From Bacillota bacterium (GTDB taxonomy: Bacteria; Bacillota; Clostridia; Peptostreptococcales; Anaerovoracaceae), in NCBI GenBank assembly GCA_030536355.1, contig JAUNQD010000021.1, positions 1 through 36,820 of the forward strand: DNA of 36,820 bases, given 5' to 3'. Position 1 is the stretch's first letter. Each line of letters opens with the position of its first letter. Both the position numbers and the translations under genes were made by a program. The notes below the pieces were generated by a model that saw nothing but the letters and a program-made list of their open reading frames with translations, did no database searches and was not told where the DNA came from. This document shows, one piece after another, positions 9,090 to 15,210 of the stretch.

Positions 9090-10124
9090 ATGCAGCATCA
9101 GATCACAGAGAAAAAACCGTTGCTGGATGAGAAAGGCATACTTACAGAAGCGGGTTATGCGACTAGTCTTGTTCTTGATTACGACAGAAAAGCTATCAAG
9201 GGCGGCGCGCTGAGGATCAAAGAATGGGATTACTACCTTATAACAGACGGTAAAGTGGGTGTGGCGCTGACTATTGCCGACAATTCATATATGGGACTGG
9301 ACAGTATTTCGTTCCTGGATTTTGAAGAGCCTTGGGAAAAGACAGTCAGCCCTATGAGAATAATGACTATGGGCAAGACGGGGTTCCCGGCAACATCGGA
9401 TGAAGGTGATGTGGAGATATTCGGCAAGAACTATTTCATCTCCTTCAAGAATGATGGTGAAAAACGTGTCCTCAGTTTCAAGATGGACAAGTTCCATATG
9501 GATGAATCTATCAAGGGTGAGATCGTTCTCGAAAACACTAAGCCTGAAACTATGGTGATAGCAACACCATTCCCGAAGAAGGAAACAGCCTTTTATTACA
9601 ACCAGAAGATAAATTGTCTGCCGGCATCGGGATATGTTGAAATATACAGCCGTAAGCATATATTCACACCTGATACTGCATTCGGTGTCCTCGACTGGGG
9701 AAGAGGCGTGTGGACATATAAGAATACATGGTACTGGGGCAGCGCTTCCGGCACATATGAAGGCAAGCCGTTCGGCTTCAATATCGGTTACGGATTCGGT
9801 GACACATCTGCTGCATCCGAAAACATGCTTTTCTTTGACGGCAAGGCTCACAAGCTGTCGCAAGTAACATTCAATATTCCTAAGGATGCTAAGGGTGAAG
9901 ATGCGTTCATGGAGCCGTGGACTTTCACCAGTGATGATGGAAGATTCGAGATGGATTTCGTTCCGATCATCGACAGAGCATCAAATACAGATTTCAAGAT
10001 CCTGTGCTCTAAGCAGCATCAGGTATTTGGTAAGTTTACAGGCAAAGCCGTGCTGGATGACGGCACAGTCCTTGAACTTAAAGACTTCTTCGGATTCGCG
10101 GAGAAGGTATTCAATAAGTGGTAA
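9090..10124 (+). CDS. DUF2804 domain-containing protein
   Basis: The 344-residue protein matches the DUF2804 family, with the typical N-terminal ITEKKPLLDEKG and the beta-rich, Trp/Gly-rich centre (DWGRGVWTYKNTWYWGSASG and GFNIGYGFGDTSAASEN). The fold is probably a lipocalin-like or hydroxyneurosporene-dehydrogenase-like beta barrel that could bind a lipid; this is inference from composition and family neighbourhood. No signal peptide is present. The start was moved 34 codons into the longer frame to the ATG that follows GGAGACAGGAGG, since the longer version would run through the promoter. The downstream rluB gene starts 40 nt after its stop. Confidence 0.83.
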   Translation: MQHQITEKKPLLDEKGILTEAGYATSLVLDYDRKAIKGGALRIKEWDYYLITDGKVGVALTIADNSYMGLDSISFLDFEEPWEKTVSPMRIMTMGKTGFPATSDEGDVEIFGKNYFISFKNDGEKRVLSFKMDKFHMDESIKGEIVLENTKPETMVIATPFPKKETAFYYNQKINCLPASGYVEIYSRKHIFTPDTAFGVLDWGRGVWTYKNTWYWGSASGTYEGKPFGFNIGYGFGDTSAASENMLFFDGKAHKLSQVTFNIPKDAKGEDAFMEPWTFTSDDGRFEMDFVPIIDRASNTDFKILCSKQHQVFGKFTGKAVLDDGTVLELKDFFGFAEKVFNKW

Positions 10125-10163
10125 AATAACGCGTACGCCGGGCGCGAATAATCGGAGGAAACT

Positions 10164-10874
10164 ATGGGTGTTAGACTCAATAAATATATAGCAGATGCGG
10201 GAATATGCAGCAGACGTAAGGCGGATGAACTCATCGGTAACGGGAACGTCAAGGTGAACGGCGCTGTGATGAAAGAGCTGGGTTACCAGGTGGAAAACGG
10301 TGACGTTGTCAAAGTCAATGGTAAGGTGATCGATGCGGTTGGCAAGAAGGTATATGTCGTTGTCAATAAGCCGCTGGGATATATCACGTCCATGGATGAT
10401 GATAAGGACAGAGCGACAGTTGCCGAGCTGGTTTCTGACATCCCCGAAAGGCTTTTCCCTGTAGGTCGTCTTGATTATAACACTTCCGGCCTGCTGATAA
10501 TGACCAACGACGGACAGTTGACATATACCTTGACACATCCTAAACATGAGGTCTATAAGACATATATCGCAAAGGTTGCAGGCGTTCTCTCTGATGCACG
10601 TGTCGCCAAGCTTCGCAAAGGTGTAGATATCGGCGGATTCATAACTTCTCCTGCAAAGGTCAAGGTGATAAAGCAGATGCCGAGACATGCTATCGTAGAG
10701 ATAAGCATAAGAGAAGGTAAGAACAGACAAGTAAGAAAGATGTTTGCAGCCGTGGGCAACAAAGTGCAGGAGCTGCAAAGAGTAGCCATCGGCGAAATCA
10801 AGCTGGGTCGATTGATGGAGGGGCATTACAGGAAGCTGAACCGCGAGGAAATAGAGTATCTAAAGAAAATATAG
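10164..10874 (+). CDS. rRNA pseudouridine synthase (RsuA/RluB/RluE/RluF family)
   Basis: The 236-residue enzyme has an N-terminal S4 RNA-binding domain (RLNKYIADAGICSRRKADELI) and a catalytic domain with the family signature GRLDYNTSGLL, the nucleophile being Asp104. A conserved basic KNRQVRKM motif lies near the C-terminus. It isomerises a specific uridine in rRNA; which site (23S as RluB or 16S as RsuA) cannot be decided from the sequence, although Firmicutes members of this size usually are RluB-like. GGAGG lies 7 nt upstream of ATG. It is convergent with kal, and a 94-nt hairpin lies between them. Confidence 0.92.
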   Translation: MGVRLNKYIADAGICSRRKADELIGNGNVKVNGAVMKELGYQVENGDVVKVNGKVIDAVGKKVYVVVNKPLGYITSMDDDKDRATVAELVSDIPERLFPVGRLDYNTSGLLIMTNDGQLTYTLTHPKHEVYKTYIAKVAGVLSDARVAKLRKGVDIGGFITSPAKVKVIKQMPRHAIVEISIREGKNRQVRKMFAAVGNKVQELQRVAIGEIKLGRLMEGHYRKLNREEIEYLKKI

Positions 10875-10890
10875 AGTGAATAAGAAGTGA

Positions 10891-10984
10891 AAAGAGAGAG
10901 CTTGTGAAGGTAGCCTCCGCAGATGTGATTCGGAATTCGTCTGAATGAACATCGAGGACAGATACCGCAATAAGCTCTCTCTTT
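10891..10984. other. 94-nt rod-like imperfect palindrome between convergent genes
   Basis: The ends form a perfect 13-bp stem (10891-10903 with 10972-10984, AAAGAGAGAGCTT pattern). Inside it, nested complementary pairs continue in register: GGTA/TACC, CCTC/GAGG, GATGT/ACATC and ATTC/GAAT, separated by small internal loops. The whole could fold as one rod on either strand. It may act as a bidirectional terminator for rluB and kal (short T runs at both ends), or be a structured RNA or repeat element. It does not resemble SRP RNA, 6S RNA or a T-box. Confidence 0.6.
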
Positions 10985-11014
10985 GTTAGATCATTGTTTA
11001 TGCTTCTTTAGAAA

Positions 11015-11404
11015 CTACTTTCTCTGCATTTCCTTTGGAGTTACGCAGATGCCCTTAGCTCTTGCTACTACGATCGGTTCGTCCAGGAAGTCAGCAGCTG
11101 AAGCGCTGATGTCAGGTCTTGCTGCTACAACTTTTCTAGCTTCGAACTTCATCTTTCTTGAAGTGTTGCCCATTTCATAGATTTCACCGTAAACTTCCAG
11201 GTAGTCGCCTGCATATGTAGGAGCCAGGAATTCAGTTTCATCGTATCTCAGGAACAGACCTTCGTCTCCGTCGCACTTGATCAGCAGTTCAGTAGCAACG
11301 TCTCCGAACAGGTGGTTCATGTGAGCTCCGTCAACCAGGCTTCCGCCGTAGTGAGCATCTTTATGTGACATACGTACTCTCAGCATTGATGTGATTTTTT
11401 CCAT
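11015..11404 (-). CDS. kal: 3-aminobutyryl-CoA ammonia-lyase
   Basis: The 129-residue hot-dog-fold protein eliminates ammonia from L-3-aminobutyryl-CoA to give crotonyl-CoA, a late step in lysine fermentation. The sequence carries the family pattern [18 protein letters not shown], the [19 protein letters not shown] stretch and [17 protein letters not shown], closely resembling characterised Kal proteins as I recall them. Length is normal. GGAGA lies 6-7 nt upstream of ATG. The gene diverges from the sigma-54 activator. A near-perfect -24/-12 promoter (11463-11480) reads toward it, an 18-bp palindrome lies in its leader, and an activator-type dyad lies behind the promoter. Codon use favours CTG/GTT/GCT as in the other kam genes, suggesting high expression. 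Confidence 0.92.
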   Translation of the reverse strand: MEKITSMLRVRMSHKDAHYGGSLVDGAHMNHLFGDVATELLIKCDGDEGLFLRYDETEFLAPTYAGDYLEVYGEIYEMGNTSRKMKFEARKVVAARPDISASAADFLDEPIVVARAKGICVTPKEMQRK

Positions 11405-11420
11405 TTTAGATTCTCCTTTT

Positions 11421-11438
11421 TTAAATTTCGAAATTTAA
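11421..11438. promoter_or_regulatory. Perfect 18-bp palindrome in the kal leader
   Basis: TTAAATTTCGAAATTTAA is fully self-complementary. It lies about 15-32 nt downstream of the expected sigma-54 start site and just before the kal ribosome binding site. It could be an operator for another regulator or a leader hairpin; its role is not known. Confidence 0.5.
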
Positions 11439-11462
11439 CAAATTTTTTATATTATAACTTAT

Positions 11463-11480
11463 TGCAAAAGACGTGCCAAT
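11463..11480 (-). promoter_or_regulatory. Sigma-54 (-24/-12) promoter of kal
   Basis: Read on the minus strand the site is TTGGCACGTCTTTTGCAA, that is TGGCAC-N5-TTGC with all invariant bases present. The GC at -12 predicts a start near 11453, giving a kal leader of about 50 nt. No equally good sigma-A promoter is seen here. Confidence 0.88.
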
Positions 11481-11506
11481 GGTTTATTATTGAAAACAAG
11501 CAGAAG

Positions 11507-11523
11507 TGAACCGAAATGTGTTC
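11507..11523. promoter_or_regulatory. Candidate activator binding site 1 (between kal and the activator gene)
   Basis: TGAACCGAAATGTGTTC is a GAAC-N8-GTTC dyad differing by one base from the dyad upstream of kdd. It lies about 54-70 bp upstream of the kal sigma-54 start and about 30 bp before the activator's own ATG, so it may serve both activation of kal and autoregulation. A weaker related half, TGAATCGGAAA, follows two helical turns later at 11529. Confidence 0.65.
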
Positions 11524-11552
11524 GCGGGTGAATCGGAAAAGGTAGAATAAAT

Positions 11553-13616
11553 ATGAAAAATGCATACGGACTTGAAAGAGTCATAGCTCCTGCTCACGTT
11601 TTTCCTGCATCAGCATGGCAGCTGGATAACAGCCGAGTGTTGAGGAACGGTGAAATGAGAGTGAATGTTAAAAAGATCCATATAGAAGGAACAGGCTTCA
11701 GGCAGATATGTCAGGAGGCTAACAATGATGAAGAAATCATCAAAGAAAAGATCAATGATATAGTGATCAGAAGAGGTAAACTCCATAACCCCGTAACAGA
11801 TACCGGAGGTCTTCTTTATGGTGTGATAGAAGAAATAGCGCCTGATTATGATAACAACAAGGGCCTTAAGGTAGGAGATGAGATAATCCTGAATGCCTCG
11901 CTTGCAGGTACGCCTCTTTACATAGACAAGATCCACAGCATAGACAAAATGTATACGCAGATAGATGTGGATGGATATGCCATAATATTGCCGGGATCTC
12001 CTGTGGTGAAAAGACCGAAAGGTCTTCCTGTGGATCTGTTGATGTTCATATTCAATGAGTCGGGTACGCTTTATACAGTCAGCAAAGAAGCTGTAGGAAA
12101 GAAGCACTTGGCGGTAGTTGGAAACAACCCTATGATGAATCTGGTGTTTGGATACACCCTTAGAAAGAGCGCCGGTCCTGATGCTGAGATACTGTGTGTC
12201 TTTGATATCAATACAGAAAACCTTCTCAAGGGATATAAAATAGAGCGACTCATGGAAGAGGTCTTTGATGAAGTATCATATCACAATTTACTGCGTCCTG
12301 TAGAATGCCTTAAGACTTTTAAGGATATGGCACCTATGGATATGACTGTAAATTGTGCCGATATCCCGGGGTCTGAAACGATAAATATCATCGGTACGAA
12401 ATCCGGCGGAACAGTTGTATTTGCTAACTTTATAAGCAATTACAACATAGCCCTTTATGTTACCGAAGCGGTATCTAAAGATTTGATAATTAGATGTGCT
12501 GATGGTTATCTTGACAAATACGATGAGTACGATTTTGAAATCGTGGAAGAGCTGGCACCATATTTTGAAGGTGCATGGATACATGAAAACAAGAGGCTCA
12601 AGAGCGGATTCAAAGCTGCACAGACCATGAATCATTATGTAAGTTACGGCTTGACACAGGCTGAAGATTTCGTGGCTGTAAGCAGGAGCATGAAAGCCGT
12701 AATGGAAGAGATAATCAGCGTTTCCAAGTATGACTGTAACGTGCTGATCACGGGAGAAACAGGTGTCGGCAAGGAAAAGGTCGCTAATATAATCCAGAAG
12801 AACAGTTCAAGAAAAGTACAGCCTTTCATCAAGATAAACTGCGCGTCCATTTCGCCGAACCTTATCGAATCAGAATTCTTCGGATATGAAAAGGGCGCTT
12901 TTACAGGAGCTAACGCAGGCGGTAAGAAAGGGTATTTTGAGGCGGCTGATAACGGTGTTATCTTCTTGGATGAAGTGGGTGAGTTGCCGCTCGATATACA
13001 GGCAAAACTCCTGAGAGTCATCCAGGATGGTGAGTTTATCAAGGTTGGCGGTACTGAACCTGTAAAAACCAATGTGAGGATAATCTCTGCAACAAATCGC
13101 GATCTTGAAGAACAGGTGGAGAAGAAACTGTTCAGAAGAGATCTTTACTATAGACTCAATGTATTTCCGATAAGGGTTCCTTCGCTGGCAAACAGACGTG
13201 AAGATATACCTCATCTCATAGATGCATTTCTCAGAAAGTATAATGACAAATTCGGAGTTGATAAAGAAGTAGATGACGAAGCTAAGGAATATCTGCAGAA
13301 CAGAGAGTGGCCGGGCAATATCAGAGAGTTGGAAAATGTGACTCAACGTTTGATAATAGGCTGCAAAGGGGATACCATAACTATTCTCGACGTTATGCGG
13401 GAACTCCATGGAAGTGCAATGGAAAATGTCAATATGGAAATAGATAAAGAGGCGATCGACAGCGGTGAAATGGATCTTGCCGGCATGGTGGACAACTTTG
13501 AAAAGAATATCATCAAATACGCATGTGAAAAGTATGGGTCGACAAGAAAAGCTGCCAAGGCCATAAACATAAGCCAGACGCAGCTTGTTAGAAAGAAAAA
13601 TAAATACGGCCTATAG
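11553..13616 (+). CDS. Sigma-54-dependent activator with Kdd-like (dehydrogenase-derived) sensor domain
   Basis: The 687-residue protein has two parts. Residues 1 to about 350 align along their length with the 3,5-diaminohexanoate dehydrogenase encoded downstream: YGLERVIAP against YGTHRVIEP, KLHNPVTDTGGLLYG against KHKNPWTGSGGMLIG, LKVGDEI against LKVGDKI, GTPLYIDKIHSI against LTPLVIEEIHEM. The glycine-rich dinucleotide loop of Kdd (GGGGKSG) is replaced by GNNPMMN, so catalysis is probably lost. Residues about 375-610 are an AAA+ sigma-54 activator module: Walker A GETGVGKE (401-408), the sigma-54-contacting GAFTGA loop (448-453), Walker B FLDE (D473) and WPGN (586-589). A Fis-type HTH closes the protein (about 660-687, STRKAAKAINISQTQLVRK). 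It has no receiver domain, so a small ligand from lysine breakdown is the likely signal (inference). It lies between the divergent kal and the kdd operon, both with -24/-12 promoters. The ribosome binding site is weak (AAAGGT). Confidence 0.93.
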   Translation: MKNAYGLERVIAPAHVFPASAWQLDNSRVLRNGEMRVNVKKIHIEGTGFRQICQEANNDEEIIKEKINDIVIRRGKLHNPVTDTGGLLYGVIEEIAPDYDNNKGLKVGDEIILNASLAGTPLYIDKIHSIDKMYTQIDVDGYAIILPGSPVVKRPKGLPVDLLMFIFNESGTLYTVSKEAVGKKHLAVVGNNPMMNLVFGYTLRKSAGPDAEILCVFDINTENLLKGYKIERLMEEVFDEVSYHNLLRPVECLKTFKDMAPMDMTVNCADIPGSETINIIGTKSGGTVVFANFISNYNIALYVTEAVSKDLIIRCADGYLDKYDEYDFEIVEELAPYFEGAWIHENKRLKSGFKAAQTMNHYVSYGLTQAEDFVAVSRSMKAVMEEIISVSKYDCNVLITGETGVGKEKVANIIQKNSSRKVQPFIKINCASISPNLIESEFFGYEKGAFTGANAGGKKGYFEAADNGVIFLDEVGELPLDIQAKLLRVIQDGEFIKVGGTEPVKTNVRIISATNRDLEEQVEKKLFRRDLYYRLNVFPIRVPSLANRREDIPHLIDAFLRKYNDKFGVDKEVDDEAKEYLQNREWPGNIRELENVTQRLIIGCKGDTITILDVMRELHGSAMENVNMEIDKEAIDSGEMDLAGMVDNFEKNIIKYACEKYGSTRKAAKAINISQTQLVRKKNKYGL

Positions 13617-13642
13617 AGTGCGAACCAAATCAGAATCACAAT

Positions 13643-13687
13643 AAAACAGGGATGAACCGAAATATGTTCAAATATCCCTGTTTTTTT
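13643..13687 (+). terminator. Intrinsic terminator of the activator gene
   Basis: An 11-bp stem AAAACAGGGAT/ATCCCTGTTTT (13643-13653 with 13674-13684) ends in a T run. Its 20-nt loop contains the second copy of the GAAC-N8-GTTC dyad, so one stretch appears to serve both as terminator and as a DNA binding site. Confidence 0.75.
13653..13670. promoter_or_regulatory. Candidate activator binding site 2 (upstream of kdd)
   Basis: TGAACCGAAATATGTTCA has a 5-bp dyad (TGAAC/GTTCA) around an 8-bp centre and matches the site at 11507-11523 in all but one of 17 positions. It lies roughly 210-225 bp upstream of the expected kdd start, a normal distance for an enhancer-type site. A weaker GAACC half occurs at 13622. 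Confidence 0.65.
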
Positions 13688-13852
13688 ATGCTCGTCAAAG
13701 GATCTTGCAATATACGGCAAGGTATGTAATTTTTGATGCGTTTTCATTTGTTGCATACAAATTTGAAAAGTCTGTAAATTTCAACGGTGAGAGGTTGCCT
13801 AGCAACTGGCATGATTTTGAAGAGGATATTTTATTGAGGTAAAGCGGACATG

Positions 13853-13868
13853 TGGCATAGTATTTGCT
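13853..13868 (+). promoter_or_regulatory. Sigma-54 (-24/-12) promoter of the kdd-kam operon
   Basis: TGGCAT-AGTAT-TTGCT has the invariant GG and GC elements at the correct spacing. It predicts a start near 13878 and a leader of about 84 nt before kdd. The 345-bp gap 13617-13961 otherwise holds the activator's terminator, the second dyad and a stop-free stretch without a start codon. Confidence 0.85.
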
Positions 13869-13961
13869 ATATATTAAATCAGTTAATTATGCTATGCGGT
13901 TTGTTAAAACTTAAAATGCATAAAAAATAAAATTTTTTAATATTTGAGGAGGAAGTAAATT

Positions 13962-15029
13962 ATGAAAAAAGGATGCCCTTACGGAACACACAGAGTTATC
14001 GAGCCAAAAGGAGTACTGCCACAGCCAGCAGATGTTATCGATAACACTATGGAAATTTACGACAATGAAGTTCTCATCGATGTAAAAACTCTGAACATCG
14101 ACTCTGCTTCATTCACAGAAATCGTAAGAAGAACTTGTGACGGCAAGAAGCCTGCTGACATCGAAGGTGATGTGGCTGAAATGGAAAAAGTTAAGGAAAC
14201 TATGAAGTCAATCGTAGCTAAGGCTGGTAAGCATAAGAATCCTTGGACTGGTTCAGGCGGAATGCTGATCGGCACAGTTAAGGAAATCGGACCTGCTTAC
14301 GTTGGAGATCTGAAGGTTGGCGATAAGATCGCTACACTGGTTTCACTGTCACTGACACCACTGGTAATCGAAGAAATCCACGAAATGAGACCTACAATCG
14401 ACCAGGTTGACATCACAGGTCAGGCTATCCTGTTCCAGAGCGGAATCTATGCTAAGCTTCCTGATGACATGCCTGAAGGACTGGCTCTGTCAGCACTGGA
14501 CGTAGCAGGAGCTCCTGCACAGGCTGCTAAGCTGTCAAAGCCTGGTGAAACAGTTCTGGTTATCGGCGGTGGCGGTAAGTCCGGACTTCTCTGCCTGTAT
14601 GAAGCAAAGAAGAGAGTTGGCGTAACTGGTAAGGTTATCTGCGCTGCAGGATCACAGAAATCAGAAGACAGAGCTAGAGCACTGAACCTGGCTGACGAAT
14701 ATTTCCACATGGACGCTGCAGATGCAGTTGGCATGTACAACAAGATCATGGAACTGACAGACGGAAAGCTGTGTGACGTTGTTATCAACTGCGTAAACAT
14801 CGAAAACACTGAAATGGCTTCAATCCTGTCATGTAAGGATGACGGTACTGTATACTTCTTCTCCATGGCAACAAGCTTCACTAAGGCTGCTCTGGGTGCT
14901 GAAGGCGTTGGCAAGGACGTTAACATGATCGTTGGTAACGGATACACTAAGGGCCACGCAGAAATCACTCTGCAGGTTCTGAGAGAACATGAAGGTATCA
15001 AGAAGTTATTCGAAGAAATGTACGCATAA
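13962..15029 (+). CDS. kdd: L-erythro-3,5-diaminohexanoate dehydrogenase
   Basis: The 355-residue enzyme oxidises L-erythro-3,5-diaminohexanoate to 5-amino-3-oxohexanoate with NAD+, third step of lysine fermentation. It has a GroES-like alcohol-dehydrogenase N-terminal part, beginning MKKGCPYGTHRVIEPKG as in known Kdd proteins, and a Rossmann fold with loop GGGGKSG at 202-208. Length is normal. A strong AGGAGG lies 8 nt upstream of ATG. It is the first gene after the sigma-54 promoter and is followed by kamA after a 181-bp gap that contains a long hairpin. The codon pattern is that of a highly expressed gene. The N-terminal half of the upstream activator is a diverged copy of this enzyme. Confidence 0.93.
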   Translation: MKKGCPYGTHRVIEPKGVLPQPADVIDNTMEIYDNEVLIDVKTLNIDSASFTEIVRRTCDGKKPADIEGDVAEMEKVKETMKSIVAKAGKHKNPWTGSGGMLIGTVKEIGPAYVGDLKVGDKIATLVSLSLTPLVIEEIHEMRPTIDQVDITGQAILFQSGIYAKLPDDMPEGLALSALDVAGAPAQAAKLSKPGETVLVIGGGGKSGLLCLYEAKKRVGVTGKVICAAGSQKSEDRARALNLADEYFHMDAADAVGMYNKIMELTDGKLCDVVINCVNIENTEMASILSCKDDGTVYFFSMATSFTKAALGAEGVGKDVNMIVGNGYTKGHAEITLQVLREHEGIKKLFEEMYA

Positions 15030-15036
15030 GCTTGTC

Positions 15037-15137
15037 TTTTTCGACCGCAGCGTTGTCAGCTTTGGTGATTGCGGTACTTGCGTACTAAATGTACGCGCCG
15101 TTCCTTATCACCATGCTTCCTAGCTGTGAACGAAAAA
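15037..15137. other. 101-nt rod-like palindrome between kdd and kamA
   Basis: Complementary segments nest in order: TTTTT/AAAAA at the ends, CGTT/AACG, CAGCT/AGCTG, GGTGAT/ATCACC, CGG/CCG and the apical GCGTAC-taaat-GTACGC (15080-15096). The remaining 70 nt before kamA contain overlapping AAATCC/GGATTT and CCGCG/CGCGG pairs that exclude one another. It may be an intergenic repeat, an mRNA processing or stability element, or a partial terminator setting kdd against kamA expression. No promoter is evident between it and kamA. Confidence 0.6.
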
Positions 15138-15210
15138 TCCCGCGCTTATTTCTTAAAATGAGGATTTCGCGGTGCTTATTACTATTTAGTATTTGAAAGG
15201 AGTCAATTTA

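Noticed and set aside
10891..10984. SRP RNA or 6S RNA gene
   Set aside because: The rod shape is suggestive, but the SRP GGAA tetraloop with its conserved asymmetric loop and the 6S central bubble are not present.
13900..13915. Possible Rex operator upstream of kdd (TTGTTAA followed by TTAAAAT)
   Set aside because: Only the left half matches the TTGTTAA-N4-TTAACAA pattern; the right half fails and spacing is wrong.
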